DNA of 64,000 bases from Scedosporium boydii (GCA_002221725.1 NJFT01000208.1:1-64000), one strand, 5' to 3'. Numbered from the stretch's first letter, positions 48,426 through 60,442 are shown. The notes: generated by a model not told the origin, from the sequence alone. Numbers and translations are program-made.

Positions 48426-49630
48426 ATGGTGACCTTCATTCGAGACAAGCCTCCGATTCCATTTATCCCCAAGGAATCGCTCGCTCCGGCGGATTCGATC
48501 CAATTTCACCACCCTGCCTACCCTCCGCGGATGAGTGCATTTCTTCTTCTCAGTCGCGTTGATGCTGCGGGGATTGATGGCCCGCTAGGTGTCCACCATG
48601 GGACCGCGCTCCTGGCATGCCAGTTGATTGCAGACAACAATTTTGATGGGCGCCTCTATACTGACCCGCGCGGACAACATCCCGTTCTCATCGGCTTGGA
48701 TGAAATCTTAACTTCAGATAACTATTACTTTATAATCGACAAGGATTGTAAGCCTTTTCTTTTAACCCTCTCCTTTCGCATTACTCTGTGTTGCTAACAT
48801 CGGCCGATCCAGACAAGCTTCGATATCCCATTGTCCCGTCGTTTCGGGATTGGACGTTCCCCCATGATCGAATACCTGACTCTTGGCCATCCCTTGCTGC
48901 CACATCCCCACAGGATTACCTTGGCTACGGGAATCGATGCGCCCTCACGAATTACGCTTCCGGCCTTGAGACGGCCCATATCGTACCCGAGGAGGAACTT
49001 GAGTGGTTTCAACGGGAGGCCATGGGACGGTACTCACCGTACCCTACCGGTTTCCCCGACTCCGAAAATAGGATGAAGTTACGGGCCGATATCCACCGAT
49101 TATACGAGGAGTCTGAGTTTGTCATTGTGCCAAAGCAAGAGATTCACGACACCGGCAAGGAGGATCCTAAGCGGCCATGCTACGTGGCGCATTGTCTGGG
49201 ACCCGGGAACGAGGAGTTCTGGGGACTCCATCATAACATCCCTCTACAATATATTGAGCATACTCGCAGGGAGATGCATCTGGCTCGATTCGCCTGGGCT
49301 ATCTTCTCGCAGGCCAACTTCTTCCTCCTGCAGGGCTGTGCCCGCGCCGTGGTCACGGACGATGGCAATGGGGAGCGAAAAGTGCAAGAGGTTTCGGGGT
49401 CCACTTTGCGAGAGCTCTACGGAGGGGACGGAAATTGGGACTCTGGCCTTCTATCTGGTAGGAAGAAGCGTAAGCTCGACCATTTGGGCGAATACAGTGT
49501 TGGGGAGCCTGAAGATGAAGATAATGAGGACAATGGGTTTGGCGATGATGACAATAATGACGAAGGTGAGGAGGGTGGTGGAAGAGAGATAGGCTTGGAA
49601 GATCTGAAGGAGTTTGGCGGCAGATCCTAA
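48426..49630 (+). CDS. HNH_2-type endonuclease domain protein
   Basis: Two exons, 48426-48747 and 48813-49630, with a 65-nt intron (GTAAGC...CCAG), encode 379 residues. The start is the ATG opening MVTFIRDKPPIPFIP. Residues about 150-210 form the fungal HNH_2 domain: RCALTNYASGLETAHIVP with the core His, then NRMKLRADIHRLYEE with the conserved Asn and His. A basic motif GRKKRKLD near residue 330 could be a nuclear localisation signal. The C-terminus is highly acidic (EDEDNEDNGFGDDD). HNH_2 proteins are numerous in Pezizomycotina and their role is unknown; whether the domain cuts DNA is not shown. The neighbours do not suggest a pathway. Confidence 0.87.
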
Positions 49631-50925
49631 CTGTTAGATGAGACGAATCTATATGACCGCGCCCCGGTACAGCCCATGTGACGTGCTGCTCCCTCTGCTC
49701 ACCCTTGCTCAGGTCTTACTCACCTTTGCTCACCCCAACCACTGCTCTGGGTAATGTCACGCAGCGGCTCATGAATTGCTTTGAATCTAAGCGAGTGGAC
49801 CCAGAATTGGTCCTGGGGGGTGGCCAAAATGAGTTCCTTGGCTGGGCTTAATAGGCTGCACTGCCTTGTCCCTTCGCGCCTTTTCTTGATCCTGCTCCTC
49901 CTACGAACTAGAGACATAAAATGACTATCCCTTCTCGCCCTCTTCCCTCACTCCCCTCAGATATGCTCTCTGTACACTACATTAAGCAGGGCCTCGGGGC
50001 CTCGCATTCTCATCTCTTGTGGATGTCCTTTAATACCGCTTCTAACTCGCTCCTATCACCTATACGTACTTGGCCTTAACAGAAGCACCGGGGTAGAAAT
50101 ATAGGCACAGAAGCGAAGAAATGCAGTTTAATAGCGAAAACGAGGACACGTGGGGATTCTGTAATCGGTCAGGCTAAGCGGAGAGAGCTTACGACAGATC
50201 GCTTAAGATCAGTCCTCACACAGTCCGCAGGAACATCAGATTAAAGAGCGAGGCTCGCTCGATGGAACTCTTTTCTTTTTTAAGTCTGCAGCACAATTCA
50301 ACATCGCAATTCTCATCCATTTACCAGATCTCCTCTATATACCTTAGTCAATCCCTTTTCATAACTTGCTTACTCACAGAGACCAAAGCCGGAATCTACT
50401 CTAACCAAGAGTAGCAGCCCCTTGCGTATTTTAGTATAGCTCACGCTCACAGAACCCCGTGAGCTAAATAACGACTCCTTCCCGCAGACTAGCAAGAGCA
50501 TGACTGTAGGAGTGTGTGACAAACTCCCTCACATCCGAAGTTTGCGTTAGCTATCATATCGCGATAACGGAGCCGGCGCAAGCGCGCAGGAACTCCGAAA
50601 AGAGGCCGAGAGGGCCGTCGTTCGGGCCAACGTCATCCTCAACCAATACACACGCCAGGAGGACGACCACGGCAGCGTCGAGACGGGAAATCCAAGATAT
50701 CCATGACGAGGAGCATGCCATTGCCGTGGCCAACGCCTTCATCTGGAGTCCTGTCGTAGGTTGCTATTCATGTGATCGTGGTCGCCGACGCGGCGGCCTG
50801 TCTGGACTTGACCTAGAGAGCCCGGTCCTTGCGTTCGGCGGCCGCTGCCTTTCAAATGCTCCAAGAATATGCCATTGCCTGGACAGCGAATCCATGGTAC
50901 ATGTACCATGAGTAGAACTACGAGC
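49631..50925. other. convergent intergenic region with hairpin and coding relic
   Basis: Between the HNH gene and the ankyrin gene, whose 3' ends face each other. At about 49688-49738 CTCACC(C/T)TTGCTCA-like units recur. A perfect 8-bp stem (TAGCTCAC/GTGAGCTA) lies at 50437-50466. At about 50570-50690 the plus strand reads ELRKEAERAVVRANVILNQY, a helical protein-like relic closed by a stop near 50705. Otherwise empty. Confidence 0.5.
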
Positions 50926-53906
50926 CTAATCGTATACATATGACCCAGGCATCAATGGAACCACACTTTCGCCCGAGTCACTGTCATCCTTTTCCAGGCC
51001 CTCTACGAATTCATAGCAACTCCAGCAATACGCTTCCTGCGGATAGTACCATTTCCGCCTCTCAACCGGGGAGGTTGGAAATGGGTAACCGTCTGGAGCC
51101 TGGCTAGCTCGTCCACCCCAAGGTTCCTCTGAGGCGAGCGCTTGGACTCCCAGCCGCCAGTTGCGTATGTCTATCGGAGGCAAATAATAGCATTGGTGAC
51201 CAGCTATGCTGTGCGAGCTGCTATCTTGCTCGAAATAAGCGTTTCTTCCATCTTGCGGGGTCTGTTCTGCTCCTGTCCCTTGTCGAGAATTTGTCTCTGT
51301 AATGTCGTCTCTGTCATCGAGTTCGCCATCACTAAAGCCTGATGAGGCATCGCTCCAGGACGAGGTTGAAGCTATGTCTCTGAAATAAGTTTCTTTAAGA
51401 AATCCGCATACGCATTTCTGAGCGAGGATCATCTTCAGGAGCCTGTCCCACCAGGGTTCTACGTCAGCTCCATAGCACCGCTTCGTAGTGAGCGCTCGGC
51501 AACAAAGATTTATGTCTTCTTCAAGGAATCGATAATTTGCCGTTCTTCGTGCGAGGAGAGGGGTTTTAGATAGCATAATTAGAGTCCGCAGACTATCCTT
51601 CGTCCATCCTCTCAGAGACAACGGGAGTTGGGCGGAAGCGAGCTCGCCAGCTATAAGTTCTTCGTCGCTGATAGGCGTTCGTTGTAGTAATGCGATCCAT
51701 TTCCGAAATTCCATGGAGGACGTCATCGCAGAAGAGGTTGGAGTTTCCCCTTGCACCACAAGGTGAATGTTGGCACCTTTTTGGAGCATGTAGTTGAGAT
51801 AGAGAGCCGCTTCTTCCTCGTCTTGTTCGTTAATTGTCCTTGCAATGTAGTGCAAAAGGCCTTCCCGACCATCCGTGAAATTTGCTGCATCCTCGTGTAG
51901 AGCTAGGCACATTTTGAATGATTCCATATTCGGACAGCTAAAGGAGAAGACCAGAAGGTCGAGGACATTATTTTGGCAGATGTTTTCTGACATTTCCCGT
52001 CTATACTTTCTGAGGAGATGCGGTACGAATGGCTTCGGGTGGAGGGTGGAGTTGTCGTTGTCTGCCGTTTGGCATACAAGAGCCCAGCCATCGGAATCTT
52101 CGTCCCAAAAATCGATACAGTCGTCAAAAAGGTCGAGGAGCTCGAGACGTCGTTGCGACAAGCCCAAAAGTAATGATATTGGAGTGCTGGAGCCAATCAC
52201 GTCAGCAGGTCACAAGAAGTAGATGAGCTAATCGTACCTGTTACTATCCACACCAATATGCGGATACGTGCGGGCTGTCTTGTCAGCTCCTGCTGATATT
52301 AGAAATTTACAGATATCTACTTCCCCGTTGCGCGTGGCGTACTGAAGAATTGTCGTTAACGTGAGGACTGGTTATGTGGAGTACTCGGGAGATTTGCGCG
52401 CTTCTAAGCCCTCGTCTGAGTTCGGCATGGGGTCAATACGTACATGGAGTGGCCTCCACCCTCGTGAGTTGGTGTCAACAACAGACGCTTCCCCCCTTGA
52501 AAATAATTCGTGAACTCCATCTAGGTTGCCGTTGCGACAGAAAGTGAAGATGAGTGCGTCATCTTGCACCAAGCGGATTGGCTCGAACTTGTAGTCCCAG
52601 CCTTTCAGAGACTTCAGAATTGCAATTTCGATTCCGTATCTAACTCCGCATCTGAGGAGCCAGGGGGAAGGGTGAAATAAGATGGAGTACGACATCTCGC
52701 CATGAGGCGCTCGAGAACCCTGCCGAAAGGTACGAATGGATTTTATGACCAGTTTGAACTCAAAAATGAATGTCCCGAACAAGTTGCGTGTGGGAACTCG
52801 ATAGAGCTGTGTACGGCAGTTTGGAAGCGGTCTTATCTGTGTCCCGTCGACAAAAATCGGGTCGACTTGTGCAGACTCGGCAGGGCTGTTGAATGTGTGA
52901 AGTGTCGAATTGGGGTGACTAGGGCTGGGATGGGCGTATCTCGAGCCTTCTACCTCCGTCTCTAGGGAGTGTCGACAAGTGGTTGTTACATTGCTAAGAG
53001 CAATTTTGACATCTTCGCTCTTCTTCAGCTCTTGTAACCCTTGTTCTGCGCCGATGACGAATCCTGTGCGCAAGACGGAATCTGGAATCTCCTTGGCCAT
53101 TCGTCGGATCGAAGCCCCCAGGGCATCGAAATGGGCACTGATCCCGGACGATTCCTGTCTTATTAAATGGGAAATTTCAGTCACTGTCTCCAGCTGCATT
53201 GCCGACATCCTCTGGCTAAGGCTTGTCAATGACTCCCCGACATCCCGGTGGCTCTGTTCCAGCCGATTTGTGTTATCGAGCAGCTTGGTCATCGTTTGCC
53301 TGCTATGCATGGAATTCGCGACCATTCGACGACTAGACATATGTTAACCAGGAAATCAATTCAGCATCATCGAAAGGTCTGCATCAAGGCCTAGGCTCCG
53401 CAAGATAGTATTCATGTCGAAGACTTACTCAAGTGAAGCTTGAAGAGCCACGAGAAGCGTGCTTTTAGCCACCTCAATAGACTGGCGAAACTCCGTGATT
53501 GTTTCCTTCTTCCAGGCTGCCTTGATTGCTGTCCACTTTCGTTTTCGCGTTTGCCCTGTCTCAAGAGGCCCGTGGAATTCCATGACAGTCTCACGAAGGC
53601 GCATTATGCCCCGCATACAGTTCCCAAGGGCTGCTGTCAAATTCTCATCGATCGACTTATTCTGCGCTTTGAAGGCAATTGAGGTAAGAATGTTGGAGAG
53701 CAAATCTAGCTCTCTCGTCATGGTGCGGATTTCATCCGGGGCATCTCTCACGTTCCTCCAGAACGCTCGGAGTTCTTGAGCTACGTCGGCAAGTTGGAGT
53801 GCTAGAGAAACCACAGCAATGCCTGCTAAGCCGTTACGATGTGACGCAGGCAAAGGGCGAACATCCTATGACACTTACCGCTAGCCGCAACAGATATACC
53901 CTCCAT
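50926..53906 (-). CDS. STAND-type fungal N-terminal and ankyrin-repeat protein
   Basis: Five exons, 53906-53879, 53825-53429, 53332-52444, 52341-52238 and 52186-50926, encode 892 residues. Residues 1-145 resemble the helical N-terminal domain found on many fungal NLR/STAND proteins: MEGISVAASAGIAVVSLALQ, then ELRAFWRNVRDAPDEIRTM. A coiled region with a Ser/Thr-rich linker follows. An ankyrin block begins near residue 400 (FTFCRNGNLDGVHELF, GWRPLHYATRNGEVDICKFL, ISAGADKTA). Further degenerate repeats lie in the last exon (GREGLLHYIARTINEQ, NYMLQKGANIHLVV). No NACHT or NB-ARC P-loop is present. The fourth exon is only 104 nt, and without its splicing an in-frame TAA would stop the protein; the joint GWRPLH-YATRNG reproduces a canonical ankyrin unit. 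Possible roles in self/non-self or stress sensing are inferred from the family only. Confidence 0.87.
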
Positions 53907-55547
53907 TTCCGAGATGTATTTTTGGCCTAGGAAATACTAGCGCTGGCAAAAGCTCGGCTTACGGAAGTCGTGGAAAATGCATATGAGAGACGGAAGGGGA
54001 TGTGTTAAAAGACAATCACAGAAGCAGAAAAATTTGTTGATCATGTCAAGTTCGAGACACGAGAGCGCCTTAAAAGAGGGTGCGCTGCGGCCTGTGCGCC
54101 TGCAGATGCCAACAGGATGAGCAAGAACGCCCAGTCGCAGTTATTTATCAATTTCGGGCAACACAGCCACAGCCACAGGCCCTCACTCCCTCCGTGCCGT
54201 GCTCCGCAGCATGCGAAACACCCTCGTGTTCGATGGAAGTAGGGATTATGACGGAAGCAAAATATCCCTGGGTAATTTTGGACTACACGGATTGATGTAG
54301 GGAGTCGTCAGAAGGTAACCCCAAACTATCCAATCAAGGAAAATGCACACTGAATCCCAGCAATTCCCTAGCAGCCCAACTCCGTTGTTTGGGCCTCAGC
54401 CACTTGGCTCCCCTCTGGATGTAGTTACGTGATTACTTGAAATAAACGTACCAACGCCAAAAACAACGCCAAAAACAACGTCAAAAACAACGCCAAACGC
54501 CCACAACCGGTCATATCCACATCATCAACATATCGGCTACTATCGCCGGCAAGTTTCTTCTTCCTCTGCTTAAAGACTACAATTAATACTCTTGTCGTAC
54601 CTCTAAGTACCTCCGCCATGGCCAATCAGATAATTGACCGACCCGATCCTGCGTTTGTGCGGCCCGCTGCGTCAAGATTTACGAGAGCCTCTAATTTTCT
54701 CTGTGGTCCTCAGTTTACCAGTGATAGAAGCTTTTAAAGATCCATCGCGCTTGTTAGGGAATTAGATATCCAATGAACGGTCTCCGCAATAGAATTGTAG
54801 TCATATAGAGCATGTGCCCAAACTAGGACCACCTATATATCTCTCTGGAGGGGGTTTTCTCCATTTCGGTAATTAAATGGCAATTTTAGCCGGGGTGGCC
54901 GGAAACGAGGCTCCGAGGCTGTGCAGCAGAAGCACACCACAGGGATCACCACAGCTCAGGTTAGAGCATCCGCAGCTCCGGGTCGCGGCCAATAAAAATC
55001 GTAAATGTCTGGATTCGTCCCAGATAATGAGCTGTAGTTTGAGCTGGAGCTGGACTCGGCAACGGGGGATTACTTTATGAAAGGGGATTGTTCCTCGCGG
55101 ACTGGAGAAAGATAGCCATTCACAATGTCTGAGAAAGTCAATTACTAATCTTGAATCTGAATCTTCGACCCCCACGGAATGACATCATGGATCTGAGTCT
55201 AGATTTACCACGTGACCGTTCACATGACTTAGCGTCAAACGCGAACCCGAATTAGCCTCGACAAGTCAAAGCGGTGACCGCGATTTTTGGAGGGGTGAAA
55301 AAAAAAAAAAAATTGTTTTCTCTTTTTCACTACTGCAGCTCTAGCAGCGCGTAGTCAGGAAAAAAAATCACCGTCAAATCCTTTTTTTTCCTTAACCAAA
55401 ACCTCGACTCTTGGATCACGACCGCAATTCATTATTTTTTGTTGTTCTTTCCCCTTGTCGATTGATTATATACACGAACGGTTCCAGATCCAGCGGTCGA
55501 GGTTTCTACACACAATACGTTTTTCTTCGATTCTTCAAGCCGCCACG
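53907..55547. promoter_or_regulatory. divergent intergenic region
   Basis: About 1.6 kb between the ankyrin gene (-) and CTP synthase (+), carrying both promoters. It contains the 12-bp minisatellite at 54453-54500, a 15-nt A run near 55299-55313, and a T/C-rich stretch (about 55310-55460) just before the CTP synthase start, typical of strongly expressed fungal genes. Confidence 0.5.
54453..54500. repeat. 12-bp minisatellite, four units
   Basis: Four head-to-tail copies of AACGCCAAAAAC. The third has T for C and the last ends in ACGC. The array lies in the divergent promoter region between the ankyrin gene and CTP synthase. Confidence 0.85.
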
Positions 55548-57823
55548 ATGAAGTACATCCTTGTGACTGGAGGTACCGATAAGCCCCGCCTTCCACCCCA
55601 AAATCTTCGATCCTCGTCTCGATGTGACTGATTTGCTGATATCTTTTTGTGTCTGGAAATAAGGCGTCATTAGCGGCGTTGGAAAGGGCATCATCGGTAT
55701 GCAGAGTGCTTGTATCCTTCCGCGCGAAACCATAATGTGCCGGGCTAATGTTGTGCGCGACGTCAAGCCTCTTCCACCGGCTTGCTTCTCAAGTCGCTTG
55801 GCCTCAAGGTCACGGTAGGTCCCAGATCGATCTACGCGTTGTGATTTTCTTGCTTTGTTTTGCTGGCTGTATGTGACTCCGAGAGACTGATTCGTATTCT
55901 TTTCCTGTGGGATTAGGCGATTAAAATTGATCCGTACATTAATCTGGATGCTGGAACCATGAAGCCCACAGAGTACTGTAGTCCCCGACCCTCTCTCCCT
56001 CCTGCCGGAACCCGAACCCAGGCGCCTTTTTTCTTCTTTGCTAACATGATCTGGTGATGATTTCGTGTAGACATGGAGAATGCTTCGTACTCTCGTTGGT
56101 TTTGCCCCCGTCTTCCTCGAACCTAAAGCCAATGGACGCCCTGCACCGTAACGCCTGCCACTGACACGTCTCCTTTTTCTTATTCCGTAGTGACGGTGGC
56201 GAAGTCGATCTCGATATGGGAAATTACGAGCGATACCTCGCCGGAATCTCGTTGACGCGCGAGCACAACATCACGACCGGACAGGTCTATAAGGAGGTCA
56301 TTGACAAGGAGCGCCGCGGCGACTACCTTGGCAAGACGGTGCAGATTGTTCCCCACGTCACAAACGCGATCCGTGAAAGGATCCAGCGCGTGGCGAAGAT
56401 TCCCGTGGACGCTTCTGGGGAGGAGCCGGATGTCTGTATAGGTAAGAGAGATCAAAGAGAGATCGTAATTGAGACAGAGAGAGAGCCAGAGACTGGAAAT
56501 AATTTGGTAGGATTTGGCTAACAATAGTCAGTCGAACTCGGCGGAACCGTTGGCGACATCGAGTCCATGCCCTTCGTCGAAGCCCTCACCCAACTCCGAT
56601 ACGTAACCCCCAAGTCCGACTTCTTCAGCATCCACGTCTCCTTCGTGCCCGCCATCCACGGCGAGCAAAAGACCAAGCCCACCCAGCACTCCGTCAAGAC
56701 GGTCCGCAGCGCCGGCATCATCCCCGACCTCCTCGCCTGCCGCTGCGACAAGCCCCTCGAGGCCTCCACCATCGCCAAGATCGCCCTGCACTGCCAGGTC
56801 GAGGAGAGGCAGGTCATGGTCGTCTACGACATGCCCAGCATCTACCAGGTGCCCGTCCTCCTCGACACGCAGAACCTCGTCTCCGTATTGACCCCGGCCC
56901 TTAACCTCGACAAGATCCCCCGCAATGAGACGCGCATAAAGAAGGGTGTTGAGATGTGGGGTCTGTGGAAGGATACCGTCGTCAGCCGCGACGATCCTCC
57001 CGTGACTATCGCCCTCGTTGGCAAGTATACCGAGCTCCACGACTCGTACCTGTCCGTGGTCAAGTCCCTCGAGCACTCCGCCATGAAGTGCCGCCGCACC
57101 CTTGACCTGCAATGGATCGACTCCGAGCTCCTCGAAGAGACAGCCGACAAAGCCGCCTACGACGCGGCCTGGGCCAAAGTCAAGAGCGCCAACGGCATCC
57201 TCGTGCCCGGCGGCTTCGGCCACCGCGGCACCGAGGGCATGATCGCCGCAGCCAAGTGGGCCCGCGAGAACAACACGCCCTTCCTGGGCATCTGCCTCGG
57301 CATGCAGGTAGCCGTCATCGAGTTCGCCCGCAGCGTCGTGGGTCTCGCCAAAGCCACGTCGGAGGAATTCGACGGCGACGCCGAACACCAGGTCATCATC
57401 TTCATGCCCGAGATCGACAAGACCAAGATGGGCGGCACCATGCGTCTGGGTCTCCACGATACGCACTTCCAGCCCGGTAGCGAGTGGAGCAAGCTCCGCG
57501 CGCTGTACGGAAACGTCGACGTCGTTAGCGAGCGACACAGGCACCGGTACGAGGTCAACCCCGCGTACGTCGATAAGCTGCACGATGCCGGGCTCAACTT
57601 CCTTGGCAAGGACGATAGGGGTGAGAGGATGGAGATTATGGAACTCAAGGATCACCCTTATTACGTCGGTGTGCAGTATCACCCCGAGTACACGAGCCGC
57701 GTCCTCGATGCGAGCAAGCCTTACCTTGGATTCGTGGCGGCGAGCGCTGGGTGCTTGGGCCCGATCATGAAGGAGATGGTGCAGAGGAACACGAACGGAG
57801 TGTGCGGAAAGCCACACGCATAA
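55548..57823 (+). CDS. URA7-like: CTP synthase
   Basis: Seven exons, 55548-55572, 55664-55696, 55768-55814, 55917-55972, 56071-56094, 56191-56441 and 56532-57823, encode 575 residues, the usual eukaryotic size. The enzyme makes CTP from UTP, ATP and glutamine in the cytosol. The N-terminal synthase domain starts [20 protein letters not shown], with the P-loop-like GVGKG. It continues [31 protein letters not shown] and [15 protein letters not shown]. The C-terminal glutaminase has GGFGHRG, the nucleophile in FLGICLGMQ (Cys400), and HPE (His529, Glu531). Five introns lie in the first 650 bp, separated by exons of 25, 33, 47, 56 and 24 nt; the joins restore the invariant motifs exactly. A T/C-rich leader precedes the ATG, fitting a well-expressed housekeeping gene. 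Confidence 0.96.
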
Positions 57824-58376
57824 ACGCCTCAAGGGATTGGCGGGAGAGAGGAACGGCGCCGGGGATATCTGGGGGTCAGGGAAAGAAAACGCAATTATAT
57901 TGAGAAACGGGTAACCGGTGCATAGAGGAGGGTTGGGCTTCTACGGGACGGGAGAGGACTGACGCATATGGTGGGTCGTTTTGTTAGAGAATTCTAGATG
58001 AATTGATGCGATGGTTTATTGGATCTGGCTTTTAGGTTTTGGGGTTTTGGTCTGGTTCGGCTTCGTTTTGCATAAAGACTTTTTTCTATAAATAAAACTA
58101 GACATTCACATGCTAGATGTAGTCGTCTTGCTCTCATTTTATGGTGTTATACGCTCAGTCGATTTTGTAGTAACGTAGAAAAACTCATTTGGTCCTCTCC
58201 TGCTTGACAGCGGGATTGAATGCGTTGTTGGGAGTTGAGGATAATAAATATATAAAGGGAGAGCCTGTGCATGCAACTCGCGGGCCCCCTCAAACCCCTC
58301 ACCAACAGCATCTCGTAAGAGCCTTCAACTGGCGCCTCTTGATATCATTCTCCACGACTGCATCCCGCTACTAAAA
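57824..58376. promoter_or_regulatory. intergenic, 3' of CTP synthase and promoter of F-box gene
   Basis: About 550 bp. AATAAA occurs at 58090-58095 and may be the CTP synthase polyadenylation signal. A TAATAAATATATAAAGG stretch at about 58242-58258, some 120-135 bp before the F-box ATG, is a plausible TATA element. Confidence 0.5.
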
Positions 58377-60107
58377 ATGGCGCTCAGTCTTTTCGATCTC
58401 CCTGCTGAGCTCGTCGAGCAAATATTCCTCCACGCCGTCAATGTCCGTACCTGTCGGAGAGCAGTGAGACTGAAACTGGTGAATCGCAAGTTACATCCTC
58501 TTTGAAATACGTTGATGGCCTGATAAAATGTATTGTGTACTGGGTTTCTGATATCGACTCAAGGCCAATTCTATCGCTTCAGTACGGAAGCCATCCTTCG
58601 CACCGACATACTCGACCACGCCATCAGTCCTACTCTCTTAACACAGCAGTCGATGCGTGGCCGCATTTCGACTACCTCTTCACCTTTCGGCCGACCGTCA
58701 TGGCTACCTCTTGTTACGCGGTACCTGGCTCGGCGCATATATAACGACAGAAGGCGGGCGACGGACGAGTGCGCGTGGCGACATGACTACCTTCTGCCAC
58801 TAGCCCAGCGCCTTTGTGAGCTGAGGGCAGGCGAGGAGACAGGGGTTGGCGTCGGGGACGATGCGTTCCTCAACTGCCTGGAGCAGTTGGCTGGACTTGA
58901 CATTTTCAAAACGGACTGGCGTTGGAAAATGCATTTTCTTGATCCCGTGGATGACCGCGCATGGGATGTCGATGACTTTTCTAGTGATCTCCTCGACGCC
59001 GCGGTATAGATTGGAGATATCGAACTCGTCCAGACCCTCTTCCGCGAAGAGACGAAGAACGCGACAGTTCCCTCAGAGAAGAAACTGACCACCCGGCTCA
59101 TAATAGCGGCGCAGACCGAGAACGCGGAAATGCTGCGCCTCATCCAATCGAGAATCCTAGCGCAAACTGGCGCCGCCGGATTGTCCAGGCGGAACACAAC
59201 AGCACTCCTTGAACGAGCCTACAAATCCCAAAACGCAAACCTGTTCCAATATGCCCTCGACGCACACGACCCCAACGATCTCTGGATGCCGGGGAATATC
59301 GTCTGCCTGGACATGATCGCTCGGTACGCCCCTTCGGCGGAAGCTTACCGCCGCGTCGAGAAGATTATCACGGACACAAACGGAGGAGGCCGGGATCCCT
59401 TCTTCACGTATAAAAATTGCATATTGCGGCACAGCCACGCAGCTATGTATGGGCATCTCGACCTAATGCGATATTTTATCGAGGGCGATATGGGGCGGCG
59501 CTTCGTGGGGGAGTTGAACATGGACCTTGAACAGCTTGTTGGCGATCTCCTCGCTCTGGCTGTCTGTGGTGGCTCTCTCGAGGTTGTGCAGTACCTGCTG
59601 GATAGCGGTGCCGACCCCAGTACAGATTCGTGTCTCAGCAGAGCCATCCGGCGCGGTTATAGAGAAATCGCCCGACTCTTGGTTGATCGCGGAGCTGACG
59701 TGAATACGGGATACCCACCTCCGATTGCAATGGCGGTCCTACAAGAGGACATGGAGATGTTCCGATGCCTCCTCGACAAGGGCGCCGTGTTGGAAGAGGC
59801 CGGTGACTCCTTCATCCACACAGGCGCTTTCGCTATGAATCTCGCCAGGGTATTTGGACTTGACTCGATGGCCGCTGAACTGGTCAAAGAAGGGGTCGCA
59901 GAGGACTTGCGCCTGCACTGGGTACCGAGCTACGACGAGTGGGCGCTCCATCCGGCCAAGCAGATAGAATACGATCCCTATTTGAAGGAAGCGCGTAAGT
60001 CAACAATGCGTGAGGCCTCGAGTCGCAATGCCAAGTTGGGATTCGATCAGGCTCATTGCCTGCCGATTGGCGAGGTTACTCGGAGAGAGCTAGCTATGAG
60101 ATTCTGA
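58377..60107 (+). pseudogene. F-box and ankyrin-repeat gene with in-frame TAG
   Basis: Exon 1 (58377-58485) encodes a short F-box, LFDLPAELVEQIFLHAV then AVRLKLVNR. Exon 2 (58564-60107) carries on FYRFSTEAILRTDILDHA and, later, ankyrin units (LLALAVCGGSLEVVQYLLDS, AIRRGYREIARLLVDRGAD, IAMAVLQEDMEMFRCLLDKG). The intron has a GC donor (C|GCAAGT) and an AAG acceptor. It gives the smooth NRQFYRF join, while GT donors give stops or skip a conserved block. The frame holds 550 codons including one TAG at 59007-59009, inside DLLDAAV-stop-IGDIELVQ, where coding sense continues without shift. Either this is a recent pseudogene, or the TAG is changed in RNA. No other lesion was seen. F-box proteins recruit substrates to SCF ubiquitin ligases. 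Confidence 0.75.
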
Positions 60108-60442
60108 TATATGGACACTGTACACGAGAAGGGTTCACGTTGAGCTGTCACGATATTCGAGAGCCAGGTCAAAGTGTTCCGGTCACTTCCGATCACTTCG
60201 TCGGCTAGCGTTAGTTTTAATGCGACATCCTCATCAAAACGCCGCTCTAATGAACTTTACAGCTCTTACATATGAGGGCACCAGGATCTGCGCTGTTCAA
60301 ACTTGTTGTTAGAACCTTTCGGGCCCGTGGAAGTGATCCTTAATGAGAACGCAAATATATTCCAGTTCTAATGTAGAGAGTCATATGAAATTGACATGAG
60401 GTGAGTCCATATTGCACACTCGATGAGATGCATCAGCCGGAT
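60108..60442. other. convergent intergenic region
   Basis: The 3' ends of the F-box/ankyrin gene and of the dehydrogenase gene face each other. No feature was recognised. Confidence 0.6.

Noticed and set aside
52372..52443. An in-frame TAA in the ankyrin gene, at first taken for a pseudogene lesion
   Set aside because: A canonical intron (CAT|GTACGT ... CTTCAG|TAC) removes it and restores the ankyrin consensus GWRPLHYATRNG.
56528..57832. A 434-codon minus-strand frame opposite CTP synthase
   Set aside because: It is an antisense shadow created by the GC-rich third positions of the CTP synthase gene; the residue mix (Val/Leu/Gly/Asp-rich) is typical of such shadows.
58969..59009. A short intron (GTCGAT...TATAG, about 40 nt) that would remove the TAG of the F-box gene
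   Set aside because: It is shorter than the other introns here, has no branch consensus, and would delete conserved coding sequence (DDFSSDLLDAA).
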